This document shows positions 11,442 through 22,081 of a DNA stretch of 64,000 nt, in pieces. The notes beneath the pieces are model-generated. The model did no database searches, had not been told where the DNA came from, and saw only the letters and a list, made by a program, of their open reading frames with translations. Position numbers and translations under genes: made by a program. Positions within the stretch are counted from its first letter, which is position 1. Each line of letters opens with the position of its first letter. Origin of the DNA: Pyronema omphalodes (taxonomy: Eukaryota; Ascomycota; Pezizomycetes; Pezizales; Pyronemataceae); the NCBI GenBank assembly GCA_024516155.1, contig JAJJXM010000025.1:620001-684000 (forward strand), in the 5' to 3' direction.

Positions 11442-14400
11442 ATTAACAGAGCTGACAGTGACATGTGAGGATGAGCAAATCGAATTTATGGGTTGGAATC
11501 AGAAGTAGAGTTTCTAGGTGGTATGTAGTTTCACCCAATTTCTAGGATGGCGATAGAGAGGTGCAAGAAATAGGATTTCGAGTTTGTGTTGATATCTTGA
11601 TATTGTTTGTTTTCTGAGATTTTCACAGAAAACAGGAGTGCGATGAATGTGTCGGGACTCAAGTTAACTTAAATGGACGGCGTTGTCGGCTTCTTACTTT
11701 CGATGCGGCGTTGTGGTCTGTTTTGGTTGAATTCTAGTTAAGTAGAATTCAAGCGTTGATTGGTTGAAGAGGCAATTGAACAACTGGCTCAACTAACCCC
11801 CCTCACTTGGAAAATCCACGTCAGAGTACTGCAAGCGTCGGACTCATGCTCATAATCATTCAAAATCACTCGAAATCATTAAACCGGCCTTTTTTTTGGC
11901 CCAGCTGTTTCATTCCCATAATCAACCCTAAACTCTTCTCACCGCTTTCTCTCACTTTCAATATTGTAACCTTTAACCAATGAACGAACTTATCTGGTGG
12001 AAAAATCAAGTATTTTTTCGGTATCATCATGTCACGGTATTTCTGGGCTAATATGTAGCAGTAGTAGAAACTATGTAGACATCTCTATACTATGCACCAC
12101 ATGTCACATAGTATATTAAATTCACAATTCGATTCAATATGCCTGGGTTGCGTCTTGGTTGGTTAACGTTGTTGTTACTCGATCTTACACTGGCATATAG
12201 GTCATTACGTTCCGGGGTTTGGGGATGGGGATCGTCATCCAGTTAGCATTCAGAAACCTTAAAACTCTTTTTATTTGGGTTGAATTTCTTTAAAAAAAAA
12301 AAGATCGATGCCCCACGCCTACGCTAGGTTAAAATAAAGCTATTTTTTTGTAAGTTTTGCAGCGGTTAGCTAGCTCTGTAGGAAGTGTTAACGGTTTCTT
12401 TTTTGTTTTTTTCTTTTGGGGATTTACGCGCCACATGTAGTGAACCGTAGGAATAAGGGGTTTCATCCTTCCTTGTGACACCAGCTGTGGCGTTGGTTAA
12501 ACATGATTCATCAGCGGTTCGCGGCTACTAATCAAACCGTCGTTACCTTAGGGTTTAGAAACATGGGTTCATGTCAATTTAAACCCTAGTGATTTAGTTC
12601 ATAAACGCTCACAACGGTCATATGTATGGTGCTATAGTCATTAGCGATTCGCCAGCTGAAGATCAAAATGAAACAAAACATAGATGAGATCCTTATTATA
12701 AGCGAAAAGGTCTAAACAAAGATTCACGCACTGAGAAATTACGCCATACCCACTAGTAAGCAAGTGCCTAGTACATAGCTTCTAGCTCTCCCCACAATAC
12801 CAGTAACCTCCCTGCACCCCACAAAAGCCCCTGAAGGTTGGGAAAATGAAAACAAATGACGTCATAAGATTACCGTTTGTCTATTGGCCGGTAACTCGCC
12901 ACATTTCAAACCTCCTTATTTCCTAATAGTCACGAGCGTTTAGATATGTGTGGCTTACGCTGGGCGACCAAGAAAAGCTATTCCTCGGGGACTTTAATCT
13001 CGTTTATGTATGGTGCTTTTATTTTCGATCATCTCTAGCAGCATAACTGAACATGCGAATAACACTAATAAAAGCTTAACGGAGATCATGCTACAGCTTC
13101 TTCCATAGCATGCAATAATGTCCAATCGGTCTGGTTGACTGGTTTGATCAACTGGTTAACTGGTCCGTAACGCGCCACATGTCGAATTTCTCATTTCCCA
13201 TTCTTGGGGGTGGTTTTGTGGCCTCTCTATCTCGCTTACGACTGTATTTCCCCTTGGAAACTTATCTTTCCCCTATCTCCTATCAAAAAGCTTATGTATT
13301 GCGGTCCCAGAAATTATTTACTCCATAGTAATGGTGCATCGTATGTATACATACACAGCCCCAACCCCTGAGGAATCACGCCAGAGCCCTGACTTAGTAA
13401 TCATATGTATCTTTACATTGCGACGGAAATTTTCTTACTTTTGCATAGGCTGTTAAGCTGTTAGTTATCGATAGCGATTGTGGCTTATGACAAAGAAAAG
13501 AGAAAAAAAAACAGAAAGAAATTAAAGCCCTTCATTTCTTTAATTTCCGCGTCTAAGAAGCCCTAGAGACTAATAAGCCTTGTTGTGTACTAGAGGTTAT
13601 AGCTTCTAACTCTAGCCCTAGAGCTTGGGTAGGGCTGTGTAATTTGGTGCCATACAGACGGTTGGTTGGTATGTATCTTTGCCGGTTTGTGTTCGGCGTT
13701 CGGCGTTCGCATGATGTATGTATCAGAAATCAAGCTACCGAACCACCGAACCATAGTATGCAGGTGACTGGTTCAGCATCACGATGCGTCGTCTATGCAC
13801 TCCCATATTATGGACATCTTGATGTCATCCGGAGATGTGAATCCGCTGTATATACGAATAGCATCACGATCATACATATCCGAGTAGTGGAGTCCGTAAC
13901 CCCCCTACCCCCCTAGCTAGGACGATGCATCCGAAATGTGGAAAATGACTACGGTCGACTGTATGAAGAACGAAGCGTTCGAAGTCCTACGCGTGGTTTT
14001 GATTGACTAGTACTACGAGATGGTGACGAATCATCTGTCTATGACACAATACGAGTCTACATATCTGTGGTTATTTACGGTTTATTCGCGTCCATTCGCG
14101 AACTTGAGATGGGATTCTGCTGCGGCAACGGCTATGGTTCACCGTCGCTACTAGATCATGGACCTTGCCCTAGCTTTGAACAGTGCGAGCAGGGCAGGGC
14201 AGGGCATTACAACACCACGCATGCACTGCATTCACCAAAATGTTCGCGAACATGCTATGTAGCTGCCAACTGCTAATTGCTATGATAGTGTTAACTGGGG
14301 ATGACATATGAACTGCCATATTTCATAACCGGCAACTCGGTACGTACGAGTCTCCTTTGGCATCTCGAGCATCATCCCTTCTTCCTTCATCTCATCTCAA

Positions 14401-15941
14401 GCCTTACCTGCGCGGCGTTGCGTTGCGGGCTTACATACAAACGCCACAGCTTCCTATCCCTATCCCTAACCAAGGCAGGACCAGGTGAGCTTAGCTCAGC
14501 ATTCCAAGATTACATGCACGGGTACATTCCAAAACCCAAGATGCACCATAGGCGGCCGTTTCGACTGCAGTAGAAGCCGTTTCTAAGCGTGGGTGGGGGT
14601 GGCGGATGAATTAGAGGGGAGTGGGATGGGGCTTCAATCGGGGCTTTGGTGCTTCGGGCTTGGGGGTTCACTACTTCGGTGCTTCGGGGCTTCGGGGCTT
14701 CGGGGCTTCGACAAGCTTCTCTGCACTCTGCACTGACCGTGCGCACTGCCCGGCCCAGATATTCTAGAAGCCCTAACTAGGAACCCCCTATGATGCAGCC
14801 CCAGGGGTTCCGACAAATCCGTGAAACCCGAGAAATCCAAGGAGCTCTCCTTCCCCCACAGCTATTGAAGCTTTTGCTCCACTTTATCTAATTTCGTTCT
14901 TGGGATTCAGGATATGCCTCTTCTTCCGGTGGTGGGATAAAAATATATCCGTCTACTAGCTATACTCCGTTCAGTATATGTATGACCTTGAGCGGCGGAG
15001 GATGACGGAGTGTGATATCTGTCATCTGTCATCTGTCATCTGCACACACAGACACACAGACATCTAATGTATCCCTATGCTATGCATCTGAGAGTACCCT
15101 TTTTCTGTCTTACATAATATAATGCTTCTTTCCACAGGCATAATTACATAGAAAATGCTGTATCGGGCCGGTACGTGAGGTTAAATATCTACATCTACAT
15201 CCAAAAAGTCTTGAAATAGCTTGTAAAATAAGCAGTTACGAAATTTTTGCACTGGCTACTTAGCTATATATCTAACCCTCACTTTATGTTGGCTTATGTA
15301 GATATATGTATGTACAAGAGATTGTGTGTTTTGTGGCCGGCCTTCGGCCGGCCTCCACAGTTACAATCTGTCGCCATTGTTGTCGCTTGGACTAGGTGTA
15401 AAGTGCTGATTAGTACCGAACCCGTTTCTGTTACAACCTTTATAATGCAGGCGCATCGCATGCACAGAAGAGCCTGTCAAATGTTCCTAGTGAAATGACA
15501 AAAAAAAAATGATTAAGTATGGCGCTGCAGAGGGAAGTTATGGCAGCTTGAAGTAACCTGGGATTTAGATATATAATCTATAGAATAAAAATTCATTCGC
15601 TAAGCAGAAGCGGTCTTTGATAACCAATATTTCCAGTGGTAAAATCAGCATTATCCTCTAAAACTACCAACCGTGCGTGTTGCTTCCGACAGACACGAGA
15701 AATGCTTGTGTAATTTTGAGATGATGAATGGTGATGCAATCCAACGTGAGTTCTTCACGGCTGTTAAAAGTTGTGAAATTGGCTGCGTGAATGGGAATCT
15801 AAATTGACTCGACAATTTATAGCGCGAACGGTGGTTGAAAGGCAAAATTTATTTTGGGTAGGCAAAATAATGTTTCTGCTCGTAATGAATCGCTTTTTAA
15901 ATCTCTAGTTCAGCCATGATCATGAATAGTCTCTTACACTG
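11442..15941. other. Gene-free repeat-derived DNA
   Basis: No gene can be supported. The region contains cttcgggg tandem units near 14670-14710 and a short hairpin at 15335-15353 (ggccggcc, three-base loop, ggccggcc). A few phrases such as cgccacat recur near 12430, 12896 and 13176, suggesting diverged repeats. Open frames are short and unlike known proteins. Confidence 0.6.
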
Positions 15942-15985
15942 GTGCCTAAAGATGGTGGCGCTAGCGCGCCACCATCTTTAGGCAC
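15942..15985. repeat. Perfect 44-bp palindrome, 20-bp arms
   Basis: A perfect inverted repeat: arms of 20 bases (gtgcctaaagatggtggcgc and its complement) separated by a 4-base loop, tagc. It stands alone in gene-free DNA. There is no T-run after it and no gene beside it, so it is unlikely to be a terminator. It could be a minimal foldback repeat or the junction of two mobile-element ends. Confidence 0.9.
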
Positions 15986-18900
15986 GAGTATGTAGGTCAG
16001 TTCATGAGTTCACATGTCGACCAGTGTCTTCTTGACAGAGAAAGACTCTGATAGAGACTACAGGTAGTTCCGACGTTGAGGCGAAAAATATTATCTAGTA
16101 TACATAGTTCTCATAAACTTCAGTACTCCATGAGTGCATCGGATCACGGTGCTACGTATTTTGTTTGTCTTCATTGATGCATTCATAAGAAAAGGTATAT
16201 TTCTAACCAACTTTAGCAATTTTTTCTCATTTTCATTTTCTATGGTCTTTCAAAACAAACCCTCGCCTCCAGTAATATTGTACGGAAATATCCTTGAATT
16301 TATCTAAGGATCTCTCGAGTGTGCTCAGGAACGATCATCAAGTAGCCGAACCTAGAATCGACGAAGTTTCCGACAGGAAGAGATATTGTCCAAAGATTCG
16401 ACTTAATGCTGTAGAACTTAGAGTGAAACCTTGTGTTGGTAGCCCTCTCCGATGCAAGCAATCCAACCTGAGTATACATGATTAGCCCTACGTTACGTTT
16501 TTCTGGTGTGTGTAGTGTCTGTGCCGCGAGAACGTAGTGTACATTGAAGGACATAGTGACCTCCCCACCATAGCGTTGCACCATGGTTTGCTTGCTACGA
16601 CGACGTGGGATTCAGTCAACAGACCAGCGGCATCGTGGGTATCATGCATTGGAAAGGTGATACACATATCTGTGGTCTCGGTAATATTCAGACACCTCAA
16701 ACACATGCACTGATGGGCAAGCAATCTTCAACACACCTCAACACCATGACAATCTACCTGATATTTGCCTTTCACGAAGTTTCGTGAACTACAAACAAAA
16801 GATCCCGAATACACAAGACTGTCAAAAATAAAAGAAAAAACCTGTCTTCTCCCTCTTTTCGTATACCAATAACAGAAATAAAAAGTTTAACCAATTGACA
16901 AAATTAATTAAATCAATAAATCATGGAAGAAATAAGATGCACAAAGGAAAAGCATTCATGGTGTCAACAAAAATCTGGCATCAATAGCACTGTCAAGGCT
17001 AAAAACATTCCACATCCAAGCTAGTATGCCCTAGTGTTTTTCCCGCAATGTTCCTATGACGTTGAGTTCTTGGCTCAAGCTCCCAACTGCCCTCTGAATG
17101 TCCTTTCCGCGTTCCTTCTCTGCGCTCTCCCACCCCGATAAGCTCAGCTCTCCGGGCAAACCTCCAGTGCTCCCCCATTGCACATCTATGAGACAGCGTT
17201 TTTTCTGGTTTGACCTCTGACCCAGAATCTACAGCGCTCCGTTGTCACTTCTCCTGGCAGTTAACCAGCGTTTCCCTGCTCTATTGCTGCCAGGCAGCTT
17301 TGTCTCTGCACTGACCCTCGATGCAGCATTAGCAGCTCGCCATTCGCGAATCCCATGCTTCCCCATTGCAGTCCCACAATTCTTGTAAGTATCTATTTCC
17401 CCCTAGTGTGATTGTAAGAAGATAACTCTGCTACAGGAAGGGATGAATCTTTGATGACGATAATGCAATCGTCGTTCAGCTTCATCTTCGGACTTTCATG
17501 TTCCATTCACTGTCAAGGAATAAGGTATTGTATCTAGGAATGTAGGTACTTCATATAAGTAATCGACACTCACAAGAAGCCTCAACAGAGGTCGTTTTCT
17601 TACATTGGCTTATTTTCAGTGGAGGTTCGCTAGTGGGTTGCAGAATCGGGTGTGAGCTGATTTGTAGGAGTGCATGACATTAGTGTCAATAATAGAATTC
17701 ACAAATACTGAATTATTTTAAAAAGAGCAAAGTTCTACAATGCCCGTCTCTTGGGGCATCGTGTTTCTAAATGCCCAACCGGTCTACAATGCTCGTCACC
17801 CCCTCACAAAAAGTGGATGACTAAGTCTCACTTGTGGCTCAAGAACACGCGCGAATGAATAACACACGCGAATAGGGACAGAAAATCTCGGTACTTGAAA
17901 TAATCATGGCAACGCATCTGTACATGGAGGGACAAAAAACCTTTGCAGTTTTAATTAGCTTTTCATTTTTCGCTTTTCATTTGTTGCAACGCAACAGTGC
18001 AACAGAGGAAGAGTGCCCACCTACCAAAATAAATTGTCGCCACAATGACACAGCCACACCGCTGACTAAAACACTGACAGAGGCGCATCACAGAACCGTA
18101 AGTGCTTCACTTGTATGTAACATGATCCTTTGTTTTTGTCTTTGCTAGCATATGCTACTGATATAACCTTGATCAGCCTCACAGATTGATAAGATAAAAG
18201 GATGATAAGATCAACCAGATCGTCCCGAGCGGTCAGCCTGTGGGATTTATGTCCACCCACTGTTGCTTTGTGTGGAGTTTTAGATAGCTCTCTCTTGCCC
18301 TAGTAATCTCTTATGGTTCTTGTAGCTCTTTTGGTGCTCTTAGCCCTTTTGATGACTTTTTTGATATATCTTGCTACCGTTCCAAATTGGAAAGTTATAT
18401 CAACTTATTCTTAACTTATCATCAACACCAACATGGACACAAATATGTACTGGCATCAGCAGTGACAGTAGAAACCTAGATAGTTCAGGTATGTCGTTAC
18501 AGATAATTTTTATGCATTCTATGTATAATTTCAGTAGTTTCCATAGTTCCTATCGTTTCCATCACTCTCATAGTCTATCCCTTCTAGGCAACGATAGCAT
18601 GTTGTGATTTGATTTGATTTGATTTTCTTGAACGTTCCCAACCTTAAGGTTATGACGTATGCCACAGTCTAATTACATTTCAAGGCTCCAGCTGTTACCT
18701 TGGAGTCTCGCTGGGATCCGCCCCAGAGCGTACTTCATTTCTTGGCCCTGTTGCCACCTCTCTTCCTCCTGCTGGTTTTCATTCTCGCCGTTACATTTTG
18801 GAGCCCTGTTTGCTCTTTTCCCTTCCGGCACTCGCACTCTACACTCTCACTTCGTTATTCATACCCTGTCGTTGCTCTCTTCTGCTCTCCTCTGCTCTCC

Positions 18901-19254
18901 TCTGCTCTCCTATGCTCTCCTTAACTCTCCTTAACTCTCCTCTTCTCTCGTCGCCTCTCTACTTCAATCCTCTCTGCTCCTCTCCTCTCTTCTCCTCTCT
19001 ACTCTGCTCCATTACACTGGTCTTCGCTCCTCTTCTCTGCTCTTTGATATCACTTCACTCCGCCTCTTTCCTTTCGCCCCTCGACTTTTCCCCCTTCTTT
19101 TTAGACCTCTCCTTTCACCTCTCTCTTCAGCTTTTGTCTCATCCTGTCCTCTTCTTCCTCTCACTTCTTCTCTTTTGCCTTTCTCGCGCGCTACCCTTTC
19201 TCACTCTTGCTGTTCTTCGGCTCTCTATGTACATAATTATGTATCTGTCTTCAG
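15986..19254. other. Gene-free DNA with possible decayed coding pieces
   Basis: No gene can be supported. Two overlapping minus-strand frames at 16300-16724 look somewhat protein-like but match nothing I know and would need a frameshift to join. From about 18750 to 19200 the plus strand is almost pure pyrimidine with ctctcctctg-type repeats, which creates a long artificial Leu/Ser-rich frame. Confidence 0.55.
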
Positions 19255-20093
19255 GTTTCTTTTTTTTTTTTTTTACAGCATTATTCGTCTTATTCGCTCC
19301 GAACCCCTTCGTGCTCGTTCTCAGATTCGATCAGTGTTCCCCAGCCTATTCTCCTTCCTTCCGGGTCATCTTCCATAGCGGGAGCATTACTTACCTGTAC
19401 CTGTATCCACTCTGCGGTGGCAATCTTGTTAGTAGAGATCATAGTGGTAAGGGCCTTGGTTCCAGCAGGAGAGTGGAGTATCACTTGGAGTGGTACAGGG
19501 TGGTTCCTGTGAAGTTTCAGTTCGCGGCGGAGTTTATTCCTCTGTACTTGGTATTTTGGGCAGCCTAGGATGAGATGTTTGGGTGTTTGTGGGGGTTGCA
19601 TTGGACAGGTGCATCTGGGTGAAGGATATTTTTCAGAGTTCGTCTTTGATAGGTGATCCAAAAAATATCCATGACCGGTTCGCAGGCCTAGGATGGCTGA
19701 TGAGATTTTGCGGGTGGTATTTGTGTATGCAATGTCTAGCTGTTTTAAATGAAGTGATTTGTATGTTTTTGGCTGTTTTTGTTGTTCATACCATTCCTTC
19801 CACTCCTTCAGTTTTTGGCCTCGGGTTTGTCTTTTGAGCCAGGAGATGGATATCACAGGTGTGCGGTCCGGTTTCTGAGAGGTTGCAGCTTTGGCGAGGT
19901 CATCTGCCATCTCATTTTCTCGGATTTATGTGTGTTCCGGTACCCATGAGATTGTTATTTCAGTGTTGAATTTCATCAGGGTTTTTGTAATTTCATGGAT
20001 GCATCGAGCAATATATTGGCCGGGTCCCCTTTGGAGGTGTCTTATCTTACGGATTGCTGACTGGTTGTCACTAAAGATGTAGGGTCCCCATTA
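19255..20093 (-). mobile_element. 5'-truncated Tad-like LINE retrotransposon
   Basis: Minus-strand 3' fragment of a non-LTR retrotransposon. It ends in a poly-T run on the plus strand (about 19257-19274), which is the poly(A) tail of the element. It starts abruptly inside the RNase H domain near 20093, as expected from 5' truncation during target-primed reverse transcription. The element stop codon lies only about 15 bases before the A tail. The upper boundary abuts unrelated DNA leading into a purine-rich minisatellite. No target-site duplication was identified. Confidence 0.8.
19290..20093 (-). pseudogene. LINE ORF2 C-terminus (RNase H and zinc-knuckle tail)
   Basis: Reads on the minus strand as the end of a LINE polyprotein. 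The RNase H part shows FSDNQSAI, then ISWVPEHT, an in-frame TAA near 19930, then NEMADDLAKAA with the last catalytic Asp. The tail has ILGLRTGHGYF, a CTCP pair and HLILGCPKY, the Cys/His tail common in Tad- and I-type elements. From 19910 to the stop at 19290 the frame is open for about 206 codons. The reverse transcriptase and endonuclease are missing, and with the internal stop it cannot be functional. A shorter relative lies at 9985-10130. Confidence 0.8.
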
Positions 20094-20229
20094 AAATCAG
20101 TCGCCTTCACCATTAACACTTGTAACAGTTGATCTAAACATTGAATCGCAGCTTAATTGGCCACAGGGAATTACTCCCAAGCAATGGGCTTGGCTTCCCG
20201 AAGCAAATGAGCTCTTCGTGGTCGTGGCC

Positions 20230-20482
20230 AGATGAAAAAGAAAATGAGAAAGAAAATAAAAATGCGCAAGAAAAAGCGAAAGAAAAAAGAGAAAGAAAAA
20301 AGAGAAAGAAAAAAGCGAAAGAAAAAAGAGAAAGAAAAAAGAGAAAGAAAAAAGAGAAAGAAAAAAGAGAAAGAAAAAAGAGAAAGAAAAAAGCGAAAGA
20401 AAGAAGAGAAAGAAAAAACAGAAAGAAAAAGAGAAAGAAAGGAAGAAAGAAAAAGAGAAAGAAAAAGAATAAAGAGAAAAAG
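20230..20482. repeat. Purine-rich minisatellite (gaaagaaaaaag units)
   Basis: About 250 bases almost wholly A and G on the plus strand, built from a roughly 12-base unit agagaaagaaaa with c-containing variants (aagcgaaagaaa). It opens long Lys/Arg/Glu-rich frames on one strand and Phe/Ser/Leu-rich frames on the other, which I treat as artefacts. Confidence 0.9.
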
Positions 20483-20945
20483 AAGTATGTACCGCTGGTA
20501 AGTTCTCCATAAGTATAAGTACAACAAACGTAAAGAACCTAAAACTTCATATCTCTGAGTCACCGTAGTTGTTTTCAATGTTTACCTGATCATAGCAAAA
20601 GAACTTTCAAAACATATCCGAGATGAGATTTTTTCAAGATATATGATATATCGGACATTATGAATATGCTTTATACGATTTGAGAATTGATTTATTAAAT
20701 AAATATATGTACATTTTGAAAAGCGGTAAAGGAACAATAGCAAAACACAAACCCTCGGAGAAGGTTTTTTTCAAGAGATCCCCTCAATTCCTCACCCGCA
20801 AGGCTCACGGCCTCAAATATTAGATACAATTGTGGCGGTAAGAGAACCCCTAAGTCGTCCGAGTTAGAAATAACATTATAGATCGAGTTGGATATTTTTT
20901 GAGGATTTTGAGAATTGAAGCTTACCAATTGATATCGTTAAAAGA

Positions 20946-21225
20946 GATTTACTGGGGCAAGTATGTTATTATGGGTAGCACCCACCTTTCTTACCTATTA
21001 CTGGTCGCAGTTGCGCCTGCTTCTGCTCGTCAGTTCACTGTTTTTCAGAAGAAGCATCGGGGAAAGTATGGTAACGTGGGTAACTCACCTTGTCCACCTG
21101 TAACCGGTCTGGTGCTTCAATTGCGCCTGCCTCTGCTCGTCAGTTCATTGTTTTTTGGAAGAAGTATCGGGGAAAGTATGTCAACGTGGGTAAAACTCAC
21201 CTTTTTCACCTGTAACCGGTCCGGC
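20946..21225. repeat. Three tandem copies of a ~108-bp unit, third partial
   Basis: The phrase ggaaagtatg recurs at 21061 and 21171, with a diverged copy (ggcaagtatg) at 20956, giving periods of about 105 and 110. Shared internal phrases are cgcctgc, ctgctcgtcagttca, gaagaag and acctgtaaccggt. The copies have diverged. A 7-bp array (ttgtcaa) follows directly at about 21234-21266. Confidence 0.85.
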
Positions 21226-21233
21226 GTGTTGAT

Positions 21234-21266
21234 TGTCAATTGTCAATTGTCAATTGTCAACTGTCA
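21234..21266. repeat. Tandem 7-bp repeat (ttgtcaa)
   Basis: About four to five copies of ttgtcaa, the last changed to ctgtcag. It sits at the end of the 108-bp tandem array. Confidence 0.85.
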
Positions 21267-21952
21267 GTTAGCATTTTGTTGTGCTGCAGCAGTCGCATCA
21301 AGCAGTGATTACAAAATTCGAAATGGACGGTGGAATTGTCTTATTTTATAGATGCCAACTGCAGCGCGAACGCCCTGCTACTTTCCCAAGCAGAATTGCG
21401 ATGTCTGTGAGTGCCAGAAACATTTGGAATGCCATCGACCTCAAAAACCGGTTTTCGGCCACCGCTCAGTTCCCACCTCGCTTCGTTGTAACGCCTATTG
21501 GTTACTGCACGATCCGGGTAACCTGGTGTGGTTGCGAAGGTTGCCGAGATGCATCAGAGGTGCTTCGCTAGTGCCAGGTTTTCGTTCGCGGTACAAAACC
21601 ACCATTGGCCATCACACCCTGGTTCGCTGATCTTTTCCATTACAGGTTGTTACACAGAACTGGAGATTATAATTATTTAGATATGTAGCTGTATGCATGT
21701 ATATGTAAACGCCAATTCGCGGGGTACCTCAGGTACTTCGAAAAACAAAAAAGGCATGTTATGTATGTTCGAAAGTAAAACTGCAGTAGGAATTCGTAGT
21801 AAACAAATATATGAAATGAAGTGTTTATGTCTATTAGATGTACCTACAAATTTTGCACAAAACAAAATTCCATGATGAAGGCATCATCATCTCATCATAG
21901 AGCTTCGATATGTACTCGTCAGATCATACATACACACATACATAGCATGCAG

Positions 21953-22081
21953 CCGCGGCGGTGATGCGTCTTTAATTTCCTGTACATATGTACGTATGCA
22001 CTGCAGACGGAGTTGCTTGCATTCCGCATATGTTCTGCTCCGGGTTCTGCAAGGTAAAATTAAAGCCGCATCACCGCCGCC
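21953..22081. repeat. Small foldback, ~24-bp inverted repeats
   Basis: The left arm near 21953-21978 (ggcggtgatgcgtctttaa core) is mirrored by the right arm near 22057-22081 (ttaaagccgcatcaccgcc core) with one mismatch in the core. About 80 bases separate the arms. The size and form fit a very small MITE or a stem-loop. No gene is involved. Confidence 0.75.

Noticed and set aside
15335..15353. GC-rich hairpin ggccggcc-ttc-ggccggcc as a terminator
   Set aside because: No gene upstream and no T-run; rho-independent terminators are not expected in a nuclear fungal genome.
16300..16724. Overlapping minus-strand frames that look protein-like
   Set aside because: Different frames, no family recognised, no splice signal that joins them convincingly.
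18798..19568. 256-codon Leu/Ser-rich plus-strand frame
   Set aside because: Arises from a pyrimidine-rich tract and then runs antisense through the LINE remnant.
20097..20578. Phe/Ser/Leu-rich and Lys/Arg-rich frames on both strands
   Set aside because: Produced by the purine-rich minisatellite; no start context or complex sequence.
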